This document shows positions 14,301-21,930 of a DNA stretch of 40,286 bases, one piece after another; the stretch's first letter is position 1, and the number at the start of each line of letters is the position of its first letter. The notes beneath the pieces are model-generated. The model was not told where the DNA came from. It made no database searches and saw nothing but the letters and a program-made list of their open reading frames with translations. The position numbers and the translations under genes are program-made. This DNA is from a virus. The stretch spans positions 1-40,286 of IMG/VR virus record IMGVR_UViG_3300005095_000126. The stretch is one strand, 5' to 3'.

Positions 14301-16966
14301 ATGCTTTGCTGGATTTGCTTAACGACGCGCTGAACCGGGCGCTGGCTAAAGACGGCCTGAAAGTTATTGACTCCTTCGTCGAGACTTTTAGCAAAGGCCT
14401 CAACGAGGCTGAGACCGACCTGGCGAATCCGGGTAGCCTTCACGTCCTCGGGCATGTCGGAGGCCTGGATCACTCTAATTTCTTTCTGTGCCTCCACGAC
14501 CTGCCCGAGGAAGCCCTGGGCGAACTGCACGAGAAGGCCCCCGATGCCTCCGGCAATGTTTCCTCCACCGAGGGTTGCTTGAAGGGCCGTGTTCACACCA
14601 CTGGCGATGAGTGAGATGGCCCCTGCCACCGTTCCGTAAAGGTCCTGGGTGATGGCAACACGCTGTTCTTGCACGGCGAATTGCCTGAGCTGGGACTCGG
14701 AAACTTGTCCCGGGGCCACTCCCAGGGCCTGAGCCGCACGCACTTCTATCTGTGCCCTGGTCGGGGCGTATTCTAGGAGACGCTGGGCCCGCTCTTCGGC
14801 GAGTTGTGAAATGCCCCTTACTTGGGCCTCCGGGAGGATCGCTGCCAGGGCCGACTCTTCAAAGCGCGTGGCCGGGGCTCCTTCGGGCGTGGTGCGGGTC
14901 AGTTGCCCGACAAATTGCGCTAGTGCAGGTTGCATCTGAGAGGTCAGGGGAACTACGACGGCATTTATCATTGCGTCGGAGATGTTTCGTAGCTGCACGT
15001 CAAACTGGGCACCGCGGCGCACAAGAATCTCCCGGCCCCCAAATAGACTCATGAGGGCCTGATTGAGGACCTGCACCTGCTCAAAGCCGGGCATCTGTTT
15101 GAACTCGGCAAAGGAGACACCGGCGTATCCGGCCAGCAGCTCAGGGCTTATGTTGAAACGAAGCTGCATGGAGCGGAACTGGCCGCCGAGCATTTCACGG
15201 ATGGCGAAGAGTGCCCCACCGACCCCCTGTTCCGGGGCAAGCATGGAGAGGAGCTGCACGGCGTTGACTACCTGCTGCTGGGCCTGTGGGCTGGTGGCGT
15301 AGGGGCGTAGACTCGGGTAGATGGACATGGCCGTGAGCACTTCCATGGCCTCGGGGAACTGAATGGGCTGCACTTGGGCAATCTGAATGGCGGACTGCAC
15401 GGCCTGCTGTGCCGCGGTGCGGGACCCCAAGAGGGCCTGCATCGAGGTGAGTCGACCTGCGAGGTCGGCCATGTATTGCGGAATTTGCATTCCGAAAGAT
15501 GCAATTTCTTGGTAGAGCGGCGTGAGGCCCGTTACTCCCCCAGCAGCCGAGTAGAATGGCATGAGGGTCTGGTAGGTGGACTGCATGGGGATCTGATTAA
15601 GGGCCTGGAACATGACTCCGGAGAAACCGAACATCAAGGCCCACTGGAGGTTGGTGAGGTTCATGCTGGTGAACCCCGCAAGGGCCTCACCGATGTCTGC
15701 TAAGGGGCCGAGTTTGAGAGAGGTCCCCAGGGGCAACCTTCCGGCTGCGAAGACTTGTTGAGCTTGTTGCAGGCCCTGCCACCGTTGCATGAGGGTGGAA
15801 AGCTCCATCCCTCCCGGTAGCTTCGCCAGTTCAGCGGGCTTAATACGGCTGACTTCCTGCATGACTTGCGCCATGCTTTCTTTGTGTTTTTTGACCTCAG
15901 CGGCATAAGCCCGGTGTGCCTGGATGAATTCTGAGCTTGAGGGTCCGTGGGTGCGGAGGGCCTCTTCGGCCTTATTGAGGGCCTCTTGCACCATATTGAG
16001 GGAGCGGAAGACCCTTGAGGTGTCAAGCCGCACACCACGGCGTTGCAGGGCCTGGGTGAGTTCGGGGCTGGTCAGGGGAGACAGGAGGTCGGCAATGCGG
16101 TATTCGACTTGTTGTGCCTTACGCTGAACATCGAAAACCGCCGCGTAGCGCCGTTGTCTGGCTGAAAGGATCTGGTCGATCTCTTCAATCTGACCAATGA
16201 CTCCGTAGATGTAACGGCCCATTGCTCCGGGATCTACGCGCTTCTTTGTGTAGACGGGTGTCCCGGAGGCTCCCATGTCGGGCCCCATAAGGGCCACGTC
16301 GGCGTCGATGACGCTTTGGTAGGTCTTTCCAACGGTCTGGAACCCCTGGGCGAATTGCTGGAGAGTGTTGATTACCATGGCGGAGAGGTCTCGGGTAAGA
16401 CGAGCCTCTCGCTGGGCGAAGCCTGTAATCAAACGGTCGAATATTGGGGTTCCTTCAAAGAGCCCGGGCTGGGTTTGTTTGACCTCCATGAGCTTTTGCC
16501 GGGCTCCGAGGACGGCAGCATATTCGTCAATCAACCCACCCTGGGCCATTTCGGTTTTGGCCGCAACGTGGGCGATTTCTCCAAACAGTTGCTGCTCTAC
16601 TGGAGAAGTCTTGACACTAAGGGCCTCAATTAGGGTTTTGATTTGAGATGAATAAAGTTCCTGTGCAATGGGGCCTTTTTGCTGAGCAATGCCGTAGGCA
16701 AAGGTCCGCGCGTCGAAAATTTCTTGAAAACGGCTGGACGGGGGAAAGTGGTAGCTGAATTGGAGCGCCCCGGGGCGGGACAATTGCCCTTCTGCCTGCT
16801 GGGTAACGGATTGGGCCTGTTGGAGCTTCTGCGTGAGGTTGGTGAAGGTGGAGTTGACACTTTCAAGGGTGGCCTGGAGTGCTTGAATAAACTCGTCCAG
16901 GGTGGCGGTAGGGTCCTGCTTAGCGTCTGCGACCTTTTTTGCGTCCGGCTTCTTCTGTTCGGCCAT
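11363..16966 (-). CDS. Tape measure protein
   Basis: At 1,867 residues this is the longest gene. It has long Gln/Ala-rich helical stretches at the N-terminus (about 1-430), a cluster of glycine/alanine-rich hydrophobic segments in the middle (about 760-1100, such as IAGGIGGLLVQFAQGFLG and ALIGGPIANIFATGMG) and a Pro/Thr-rich linker near 1500. This composition is typical of tail tape measures, which set tail length and are ejected with DNA. At the usual 0.15 nm per residue it would span about 280 nm, so a long tail is implied. Start 16966 follows GGAGTG. It overlaps the metallophosphoesterase gene upstream by 47 bases. No peptidase or lysozyme domain was recognised. Confidence 0.8.
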   Translation of the reverse strand: MAEQKKPDAKKVADAKQDPTATLDEFIQALQATLESVNSTFTNLTQKLQQAQSVTQQAEGQLSRPGALQFSYHFPPSSRFQEIFDARTFAYGIAQQKGPIAQELYSSQIKTLIEALSVKTSPVEQQLFGEIAHVAAKTEMAQGGLIDEYAAVLGARQKLMEVKQTQPGLFEGTPIFDRLITGFAQREARLTRDLSAMVINTLQQFAQGFQTVGKTYQSVIDADVALMGPDMGASGTPVYTKKRVDPGAMGRYIYGVIGQIEEIDQILSARQRRYAAVFDVQRKAQQVEYRIADLLSPLTSPELTQALQRRGVRLDTSRVFRSLNMVQEALNKAEEALRTHGPSSSEFIQAHRAYAAEVKKHKESMAQVMQEVSRIKPAELAKLPGGMELSTLMQRWQGLQQAQQVFAAGRLPLGTSLKLGPLADIGEALAGFTSMNLTNLQWALMFGFSGVMFQALNQIPMQSTYQTLMPFYSAAGGVTGLTPLYQEIASFGMQIPQYMADLAGRLTSMQALLGSRTAAQQAVQSAIQIAQVQPIQFPEAMEVLTAMSIYPSLRPYATSPQAQQQVVNAVQLLSMLAPEQGVGGALFAIREMLGGQFRSMQLRFNISPELLAGYAGVSFAEFKQMPGFEQVQVLNQALMSLFGGREILVRRGAQFDVQLRNISDAMINAVVVPLTSQMQPALAQFVGQLTRTTPEGAPATRFEESALAAILPEAQVRGISQLAEERAQRLLEYAPTRAQIEVRAAQALGVAPGQVSESQLRQFAVQEQRVAITQDLYGTVAGAISLIASGVNTALQATLGGGNIAGGIGGLLVQFAQGFLGQVVEAQKEIRVIQASDMPEDVKATRIRQVGLSLVEAFAKSLDEGVNNFQAVFSQRPVQRVVKQIQQSIEKIVMASFGPVAQGMMTGVARTAIAMPGALIGGPIANIFATGMGDISSTEALTQMAGLAGWWSVIRYGRQNLPRAAAAFTGFGLLQHAFSQAENQPFSTTLTEAVAGASIIASPTILGAIGSRIIEALDRFSQQQGNAMQRLMRYGAAIGGMGFIAHGAYTLAQPELNALQRWGSMAQIVGGGMMFVPHPIVQGAGFAVSALGVGLGYFGARQAAETTQAAQENVLGDPIARAIQDALISAQQRVAVFMRQYSVEERLGEDYAQRFQQQAIAATTAPVQGAQNVLEALQPIMREQTRGNEQAFRALSENLSRTLLPTTMKFLQQPQEAFVFEEGKPVKLKAEAELELKKGLTNLLPKADESTIEKLTQILEGRLVTQAQAVTAQREELTQTYTAGALSLVVGKAMEEAIYGKYRIEQIPTSMIQDWTRTAELQERIPTFVQQLTATGFTALGASQTAFKTLPMFGVFGIDESLDLWKSTSLRMARLTKMGAIDFGEWMRRPELFKWASMGLILAGEKPAEYFREPAISWFSKITEEMTKGEQTAGMLLAQPAQAAASSVSQLGQAATKAAQSLEQLAQQAAPKTTPAPQETKPTPQTTSGESPIKENLRAMSQDAKTVGGALWDALKRGGASGLKMLQSVLSPSEVYAGEIPEEEMQTINQALKASKAPTTKAVAEAAAAETETQSPFDVMMTRMAETFKRQYKAALQNFKERASQLEEEPTMDLFTSYIMGVKGRYADQGPLAVERIERAATITGLQMSKRELAEQTALVEGAFQPPEIPQTFYDESIAKQLFREAKERPRSPSTELPLPDTPLGWMGYALGAVPTKEIPYDEPFYRIQRQGENLAFTNISMSGPGITDIALQSRTAANIAYAQDMPLSAAEQLLQRIVTEEAGKVEDPMQALEPAVGRLIQLGALPNLSRQYVLRALEGMKAPESIEAIGRIKPPEMVTPAAAPRPTERREDAGIINAGVVNVYAR

Positions 16967-17792
16967 ATTGCACTCCGTCTACCAAGCGCAGAAGGCGCTT
17001 TGGGATCTCTACTGATGTTTTTAGAGCAATTAGTTGATCTTTGTCCTTAGCTTCGTGCAATATGGCCTCTAAGGTGTCAATGGGGCAGTCTTTGGAGTAG
17101 GCAATGAACCTAACTGTTTCGTTTGGGATGGGTTGGAACTTTCCGTCCTGAATCAATAAGGTGCCGAACCCTACCTGGTCTTGTCGAAAAGCCATGGCCG
17201 TTACCGTGCCTAGTTGAACGTAGTTTGGTTCTACGTGGTAGCGATGAATATGGCCGTTGATGATTACTGCGTCTTTTCTCAGGAACTTTTTGATTTGGTC
17301 GATCGTCCACATTGGAATTCCATACCAAACATCCTGGTAATAGACGTTGTTGTGACTCAGAATCACCTTAGCATCCCCGAAATATGGTCCCCAAGCGGAA
17401 ATTTGGGGGTAGCGTCCGGCATAGGGCCAGCAAAATATTTCCCGCGTGATATGGCATGGATTTCTGATTAGGAAGGCGTTTTTTGAGCTCAGCTTAAGGC
17501 CCAAGTCGTGATTTCCGAGGACGAATAGGAAATCCGTGGCAGGAAAAAGAGATACCAACTCATCTACGATCTTCGTGTTTCTTTTGGAGGTGGTGTCTAC
17601 GGTGTCTCCCAGGAAGATAACTTTGGCCGGCGCGTAATGGTCAATGGTGGAGACGATAAAGCGGACCAGCCGTTTTTCCCATTCGTGGGAGAACTTGGAC
17701 GGTTCAAGGTAGAACTTTTTTCCGATGTGGGCGTCTCCGAAAATGAGGAGACGCTCTTTTTTAAAAACATCTGAAAAGGAGGTCGTTTGCAT
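16920..17792 (-). CDS. Calcineurin-like metallophosphoesterase (second)
   Basis: A 290-aa protein with the metallophosphoesterase set: GDAHIG (Asp20, His22), GDTVD (Asp63), GNHD (93-96), LSHN and NGHIH. It is separate from and not obviously similar to the SbcD-like enzyme outside these motifs, and it ends in a basic tail (GRKKGRRR). It might be a nuclease, a nucleotide or protein phosphatase, or a cAMP-type diesterase; the motif set alone does not decide. Its ATG overlaps the ATG of the opposite-strand gene in the tetranucleotide CATG, leaving no intergenic space and no visible ribosome binding site. Confidence 0.82.
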   Translation of the reverse strand: MQTTSFSDVFKKERLLIFGDAHIGKKFYLEPSKFSHEWEKRLVRFIVSTIDHYAPAKVIFLGDTVDTTSKRNTKIVDELVSLFPATDFLFVLGNHDLGLKLSSKNAFLIRNPCHITREIFCWPYAGRYPQISAWGPYFGDAKVILSHNNVYYQDVWYGIPMWTIDQIKKFLRKDAVIINGHIHRYHVEPNYVQLGTVTAMAFRQDQVGFGTLLIQDGKFQPIPNETVRFIAYSKDCPIDTLEAILHEAKDKDQLIALKTSVEIPKRLLRLVDGVQYGRTEEAGRKKGRRR

Positions 17793-18189
17793 GACGCGTG
17801 GAGTTTACATCGGTAAGAAGAACGAGGGTGACTTCGACCTCGTCTCTACTGGGGATTACATAAACCCAATCTCTGCAACGTTCAAGCTCAAAGACCTCCA
17901 GCGGACTGTTTCACTCGTTCAGCCCCTCTATCTCATCATCAACGATGTTGAGGTGGAGTATATCAAGGTGGAGATTTCGGGACGGATTACTTTGATTCGG
18001 ACCTTCTTGTCTTGGGACCAGCAAAACTGGACCCAGCGTTTGGTGCTTGAGGAAAACATCAATGCCATAGGGCGGACTGAGGTTCGTCAATTTTTCATCA
18101 AGTATATGGTTGATGACTTCCTCAAGTATTTTAATTTGAAGGACGAGGGCTCTTATCGCCAAATCAAATTAAATCTCGTGTGGGTGTAA
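17791..18189 (+). CDS. Hypothetical protein, 132 aa
   Basis: The start at 17791 follows AAAGGAGGT (17775-17783), which lies inside the divergent metallophosphoesterase gene. The protein looks beta-rich with repeated Ile/Val strands (LYLIINDVEVEYIKVEI) and a short helical C-terminus. Phage structural or DNA-associated proteins often look like this, but nothing specific is recognised. It is followed five bases later by a 63-aa gene and then the SSB promoter. Confidence 0.7.
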   Translation: MTRGVYIGKKNEGDFDLVSTGDYINPISATFKLKDLQRTVSLVQPLYLIINDVEVEYIKVEISGRITLIRTFLSWDQQNWTQRLVLEENINAIGRTEVRQFFIKYMVDDFLKYFNLKDEGSYRQIKLNLVWV

Positions 18190-18193
18190 GGTT

Positions 18194-18385
18194 ATGCCGG
18201 TCAACATAAATGGTGTTGGTTTCGAGGAAATTTTGGGTTTAAGACAGCGCGTCTCCCAGCAGGAGACGGAGTTCCTTTCCGAGCAGATCCGCCGCGCTCA
18301 GGAGCGCGAGGGCGGAGTCCGTTTTAGTTTTAAGACCCATCTCGATTATAAGTATGATGACATTGCCCGCGTCTTTACCGATTAA
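18194..18385 (+). CDS. Small hypothetical protein, 63 aa
   Basis: A short protein with an amphipathic helix (residues 10-38, rich in Gln, Glu and Arg) and a beta-like end. A weak TAAGG precedes the ATG. It closes the small two-gene unit before the promoter at 18389. Function unknown. Confidence 0.55.
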   Translation: MPVNINGVGFEEILGLRQRVSQQETEFLSEQIRRAQEREGGVRFSFKTHLDYKYDDIARVFTD

Positions 18386-18388
18386 GGC

Positions 18389-18417
18389 TTGACTTCCTAA
18401 TTCCAATCAGACATAAT
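18389..18417 (+). promoter_or_regulatory. Sigma-70-like promoter of SSB gene
   Basis: TTGACT at 18389-18394 and CATAAT at 18412-18417 with 17-base spacing, 35 bases upstream of the SSB ATG. The leader then holds AGAAGGAGGAT, a strong ribosome binding site. Confidence 0.75.
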
Positions 18418-18452
18418 AGAGACATCACAACAAAAAAGAAGGAGGATAAGGT

Positions 18453-19700
18453 ATGGCTCGTCGTCGCCGAATTGCGTCTTTACGTGAACGTGTTCGTAAG
18501 AATGCCAGTTCTACTGGCGGAACGTCACTGCTCGCTCTCCCGGAGGGGATGGATTTCTTTCGGGAGAAGAAGGGCAAAGTGACTATTGACATTTTGCCTT
18601 ATGAAGTAACTCAGAAACACCCGGACGAGGTGGAGCCGGGGGAGATCTGGTATAAGCGCCCGTTCTGGGTGCATTATAAGATAGGCGTGGATGAGAACGC
18701 CTATATTTGTCCCAGGAGTGTTGGGCAAAAGTGCCCGATCTGCGCCTATCGGGAGAAGCTCATCAATGAAGATTATGAGGGCAACAAGGAAGTGATTGAT
18801 GCCCTCAAGCCCAAGCTCCGTGTCCTCTACGCGATTCGGGTGCTCAACAACCCGAATTACGAAGAGGACAAAGTGTATCTTTGGCAAATTGCCTACGCCA
18901 ATTTCCAGAAGCAGCTCGATCGGGAGATCACCGAAGGTGAAGAGGAGTGGGCTGACTTCCCCGATCCCGACAATGGGTATCACCTTCGGGTCAGGTTCGT
19001 TGAGGAGACCTTTAATGGTCGGAAATTTCTCAAAGCCGACCGCATTGATTTCATCGAACGCAGCGAGCCCATTCCGGACGAACTGTTGGATCAGGTCCCT
19101 CAGCTTGATGATCTTCTAAAGATCTTGCCTTACAAGAAGTTGGAGAAGATCTTCTGGGAGGGGGAGGACGCTCCCGTGAGCATGGAGGAGGGGCAGGACG
19201 AGGAAGCCGAAGAGAAGCCCAGTCCCAAGCCCAAGGCTAAGGTAGAGGAAGTTGTCGAAGAGGAGGAAGAAAAGCCCCGTCCTCGCCGTCCGCGTAAAGA
19301 GGAGGATGAGGAAGCCGAAGAGAAGCCCCGCCCTAGGCCCCGTAGACGTGATGAGGACGAGGAAGCCGAAGAGAAGCCTCGTCAGCGCCGTCCTCGTCGC
19401 CGTGACGATGATGAGGACGAAAGGAAGCCCCGACGCAAGCCCCGCGCTGATGAGGAAGAGGATGAGGAAAAGCCTCGTCACAATCGGTCCAGATCCCGTC
19501 GTCGCGATGAGGATGGGGAAGAGGATGAGGAAAAGCCTCGGTCCAAGTCCAAGGCTAAGGTAGAGGAGGAAGAGGACATCCCGGTCGAAGGTAGGTGTCC
19601 TTATGGTCACGAATTTGGCGCTGACTTTGAGGCCTTTGCCGATTGCGATACGTGCGAGATGTGGACTGAGTGTCAAGAGGCCTACGAGAAAAATAACTAG
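18453..19700 (+). CDS. gp32-like single-stranded DNA-binding protein
   Basis: The N-terminal 215 residues resemble T4 gp32-type phage SSBs: a basic leader, then a zinc-binding set His75, Cys86, Cys94 and Cys97 (GQKCPIC) whose spacing is close to that of gp32. Residues about 235-375 are low-complexity, alternating DEEAEEKP and RPRRR blocks encoded by DNA direct repeats. The C-terminus has a second Cys group, Cys382, Cys398, Cys401 and Cys407, in a C-P-x-G-H-x-F-G...C-x2-C context. Acidic SSB tails normally recruit replication partners; this one is unusually long and mixed in charge. It coats single strands and acts with UvsX and the UvsY-like protein downstream. Confidence 0.8.
   Translation: MARRRRIASLRERVRKNASSTGGTSLLALPEGMDFFREKKGKVTIDILPYEVTQKHPDEVEPGEIWYKRPFWVHYKIGVDENAYICPRSVGQKCPICAYREKLINEDYEGNKEVIDALKPKLRVLYAIRVLNNPNYEEDKVYLWQIAYANFQKQLDREITEGEEEWADFPDPDNGYHLRVRFVEETFNGRKFLKADRIDFIERSEPIPDELLDQVPQLDDLLKILPYKKLEKIFWEGEDAPVSMEEGQDEEAEEKPSPKPKAKVEEVVEEEEEKPRPRRPRKEEDEEAEEKPRPRPRRRDEDEEAEEKPRQRRPRRRDDDEDERKPRRKPRADEEEDEEKPRHNRSRSRRRDEDGEEDEEKPRSKSKAKVEEEEDIPVEGRCPYGHEFGADFEAFADCDTCEMWTECQEAYEKNN
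19200..19567 (+). repeat. Direct repeats within SSB gene
   Basis: Three exact copies of GAGGAAGCCGAAGAGAAGCC start at 19200, 19308 and 19359. Two copies of GAGGATGAGGAAAAGCCTCG start at 19458 and 19521. A 19-base string beginning CCAAGGCTAAGG brackets the block at 19231 and 19549. The repeats encode the charged tail and could change in number by slippage or recombination. Confidence 0.85.
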
Positions 19701-19707
19701 TCAAGGA

Positions 19708-19731
19708 AAGGGGCGGCTAATGCCGCCCCTT
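19708..19731 (+). terminator. Hairpin after SSB gene, possible attenuator
   Basis: AAGGGGCGGC/GCCGCCCCTT, a perfect 10-bp stem with a 4-base loop, eight bases after the SSB stop. Only a short, interrupted T-run follows (AGTCTTT), so it may reduce rather than stop readthrough into the recombinase gene. Confidence 0.6.
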
Positions 19732-19749
19732 AGTCTTTAGGAGGGGCGC

Positions 19750-20871
19750 ATGTCAAAAGAAATGGAATTTGAAAGAACTGTGGTAGACGACATGGCCGAG
19801 GAAATTGCCGAGGCCGTGGATGAAGCGGAGAAGGCTGAGCTTGCTCAGCTTGACGCCGATCTGCACGAGCGGGAGCTCGTGCATACCGGGTCGGTGATGC
19901 TCAATCTGGCCTGCTCCGACCGCTGGCATGGTGGCTTTCCGATCGGAGCTATGGCCAATATCATAGGGGACTCCTTCGTGGGTAAGTCTTTTTTGGGTCT
20001 CCACCTGCTTGCTCATGCAGCTTATGACGAGCGGTTTAAAGACTTTACGCTGGTTTATGATGATGTCGAGCGGAGGTTCATGTTCGATGAGGAGTTGTTT
20101 GGACCGAAGTTCGTTGAGCGGGTTGAAGCTCCCCCGAAGGACCACTCCGATACCGTTTTTGACTGGTTTGTGAATTTGGAAACTCTGTTCAAAAAGGGTA
20201 AACCCTTTATCTACGTGCTCGACTCTTTAGATGCTCTGACCGGAGGCGATGAGGAAGAGAGGCTCACCAAGATGGCCGAAGGTAAGGGTGCCGGTGGCTA
20301 CGGCACGATCAAGGCCAAAAGCCTCTCGGAAATGCTCAGGGCCATTCGGGTCAAGTTGAAGAACACCGGATCCTTCCTTCTAGTCATTTCCCAGGTGCGA
20401 GAGTCTCTTGATGCAATGTCGTTTGAGCGCTACCGCAGGGCTGGTGGTAAGGCCCTCAAGTTCTACTGCACGCACGAGGTGTGGCTTACGCGGGCTAGCG
20501 CCATAACGAAGACGACCCGTGGGCTTACCCGCGAGATTGGAGTAAACGTCAAAGCCAAGGTCAAGAAAAATAGCCTCACGGGCCGACCCCGGGAAGCCTC
20601 CTTTGCGTTTCTGCACGGTTACGGGGTGGATGACATCCGTTCCGTGGCCGAATTTCTTTGCACTACCAAGGTTTTCACCAAGAAGAAGGGAACTATTGAG
20701 GCCGAACCTTTTGACTTCTCCGGCACCTTGGAGAAGTTCATTTCCTTCATTGAAGAAGATCCTGAGCGTGAGAAGCGCCTCTATGAACTCGCCGAGCAGA
20801 CATGGCGGGAAATAGAGGAAAGCCTGAAACCCAAGCGCAAACCCGTCTGGCAACGCTTCCAGCGTCAATAG
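19750..20871 (+). CDS. UvsX/RecA-like recombinase
   Basis: A 373-residue RecA-fold ATPase: Walker A GDSFVGKS (73-80), Walker B FIYVLDS with Asp158, and a following glycine-rich loop region (GKGAGGYG) before LLVISQVRE. Length and layout fit phage UvsX recombinases, which load on SSB-coated strands and drive strand exchange for recombination-dependent replication. The first 45 residues are acidic and helical. TTAGGAGG precedes the start. It sits between SSB and, further on, a UvsY-like gene, the expected partner set. A 9-bp hairpin (TGCACGAGC, 19862-19883) lies in its coding sequence. Confidence 0.88.
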   Translation: MSKEMEFERTVVDDMAEEIAEAVDEAEKAELAQLDADLHERELVHTGSVMLNLACSDRWHGGFPIGAMANIIGDSFVGKSFLGLHLLAHAAYDERFKDFTLVYDDVERRFMFDEELFGPKFVERVEAPPKDHSDTVFDWFVNLETLFKKGKPFIYVLDSLDALTGGDEEERLTKMAEGKGAGGYGTIKAKSLSEMLRAIRVKLKNTGSFLLVISQVRESLDAMSFERYRRAGGKALKFYCTHEVWLTRASAITKTTRGLTREIGVNVKAKVKKNSLTGRPREASFAFLHGYGVDDIRSVAEFLCTTKVFTKKKGTIEAEPFDFSGTLEKFISFIEEDPEREKRLYELAEQTWREIEESLKPKRKPVWQRFQRQ

Positions 20872-20889
20872 TTTCCAACCACTAAGATA

Positions 20890-20925
20890 GCACCTGCCGC
20901 CGTGGCGGGTGCTGCCATCTTTTTC
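20890..20925 (+). terminator. Intrinsic terminator after recombinase gene
   Basis: GCACCTGCC/GGCGGGTGC stem (20890-20898 with 20904-20912, one mismatch) with a 5-base loop, followed by TGCCATCTTTTT. The T-run is offset by a few bases. Confidence 0.65.
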
Positions 20926-20926
20926 C

Positions 20927-20954
20927 TTGACAAGATGCTCTCCTCAGTTATAAT
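20927..20954 (+). promoter_or_regulatory. Consensus sigma-70 promoter
   Basis: TTGACA at 20927-20932 and TATAAT at 20949-20954, both perfect consensus, with 16-base spacing. It lies directly after a terminator and 31 bases before the ATG at 20986. It should be the strongest host-polymerase promoter in the window and drives the 314-aa gene, zinc-ribbon protein and clamp loader. Confidence 0.88.
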
Positions 20955-20985
20955 AGTTAGAAATGCTGACAGAGGAGGAAGAGCA

Positions 20986-21930
20986 ATGGCTATGCAGAAG
21001 ATAGGAGACGTTCGTGGGTGTGGAAAGGAGACGCTTGAGCAGATATTTGAGCGGCTCCTTGCCCGTCAGGAGGTCCTGTATGGGCCCCTGAGCCAGCGAG
21101 AGAAGTGTGTATCTTTTCTCGCTGATTTTTGGATGGGGGTCCCGATGCGTGCGAATCGCACGCATCAGTATAATGTGTGCTCTAAGCACTACCCGCTGAC
21201 CTTTTGGGCCTTCCTGTCGGGGTATTTCTACCCCAAGTGTCAGCGGGTGGTGTTTAAGATGGTCACGGCCCGCATTGGGTATGCGATCCAGCATTCGCGG
21301 TCGCATACCATCAAGAAGTTCTTCATGCACCGCGGGCCGGATTGGTTCTACCCCACGGACTTCGTGGGGTTATCTTTTTGTGTGGCCGCCGGTAGTCAGT
21401 CGGCGGTCTATATGAATACTGATCCGCTGGAGTCGGTTCCACTCTCCATTTCGCGGATGGTGGAGCGGCTCAGGGAGGCCGGATACCTTCAGCCTTTTAG
21501 GCAGGGTTACATGCGGGTCAAGCGGCCTTTCAAGTCCCAGCTCTTGACGCTCGTGCGGAGTCTTGTAGACGCACGGCGTCTTGCGGTCATGCACGAGCGC
21601 CTCAAGCGAGAGGGTTGGGACTACGTCTCTTCGATCTGGCGGCGAGTGCTGGAGCGCTTGCCGGTCGGGATCGAGGAGGCGCTCGTTGCCGGCTTCGTGG
21701 TCTTTCAGGTCACGCGGACCCTGCGGTTTGGAGACGTATCGGCAATGGGGAGCATCTTCGACGATGAGGAGCGGGCCGGGCTCTTTATTGATTGCCTCCG
21801 CACCGTCGTGGAGCTTCCCGAGATGGAGGCCATCCAGCGGGAGCGTCATCACGCCCGGACCCGGCTCTTTGAGGGTGGTGGTAAGGCTGCTGAGGCTGAG
21901 GTGCAGAAGGAGGTGAGCCATGGCGCGTAG
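20986..21930 (+). CDS. Hypothetical protein, 314 aa, with hairpin-rich coding sequence
   Basis: The start at 20986 follows GAGGAGGAA and the consensus promoter. The protein is helical with several Arg-rich segments and aromatic-rich loops (GPDWFYP), plus winged-helix-like sections; no family is recognised. A primase-like or DNA-binding replication role would suit its position before the clamp loader, but that is guesswork. The coding DNA is unusual: strong inverted repeats occur at 21094-21124, 21144-21166, 21191-21248, 21278-21309, 21350-21370 and 21548-21599. It overlaps the zinc-ribbon gene by 11 bases. Confidence 0.75.
   Translation: MAMQKIGDVRGCGKETLEQIFERLLARQEVLYGPLSQREKCVSFLADFWMGVPMRANRTHQYNVCSKHYPLTFWAFLSGYFYPKCQRVVFKMVTARIGYAIQHSRSHTIKKFFMHRGPDWFYPTDFVGLSFCVAAGSQSAVYMNTDPLESVPLSISRMVERLREAGYLQPFRQGYMRVKRPFKSQLLTLVRSLVDARRLAVMHERLKREGWDYVSSIWRRVLERLPVGIEEALVAGFVVFQVTRTLRFGDVSAMGSIFDDEERAGLFIDCLRTVVELPEMEAIQRERHHARTRLFEGGGKAAEAEVQKEVSHGA
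21094..21599. repeat. Cluster of inverted repeats inside a coding gene
   Basis: Arms that I checked base by base: 21094-21105 with 21113-21124 (12 bp, one G-U); 21144-21154 with 21156-21166 (11 bp, 1-base centre); 21191-21200 with 21239-21248 (10 bp), enclosing 21219-21224 with 21229-21234; 21278-21286 with 21301-21309 (9 bp); 21350-21357 with 21363-21370 (8 bp); 21548-21556 with 21591-21599 (9 bp), enclosing 21567-21572 with 21576-21581. The message should be strongly structured. Confidence 0.85.

Noticed and set aside
19200-19567. Repeats in the SSB gene as a CRISPR-like array
   Set aside because: Spacing is irregular (108, 51 and 63 bases), the repeats encode an in-frame charged tail, and no palindromic repeat or spacer pattern is present.
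20872-20985. tRNA or small RNA gene in the largest intergenic gap
   Set aside because: The gap is fully explained by a terminator hairpin, a consensus promoter and a ribosome binding site; no cloverleaf or T-arm sequence was found.
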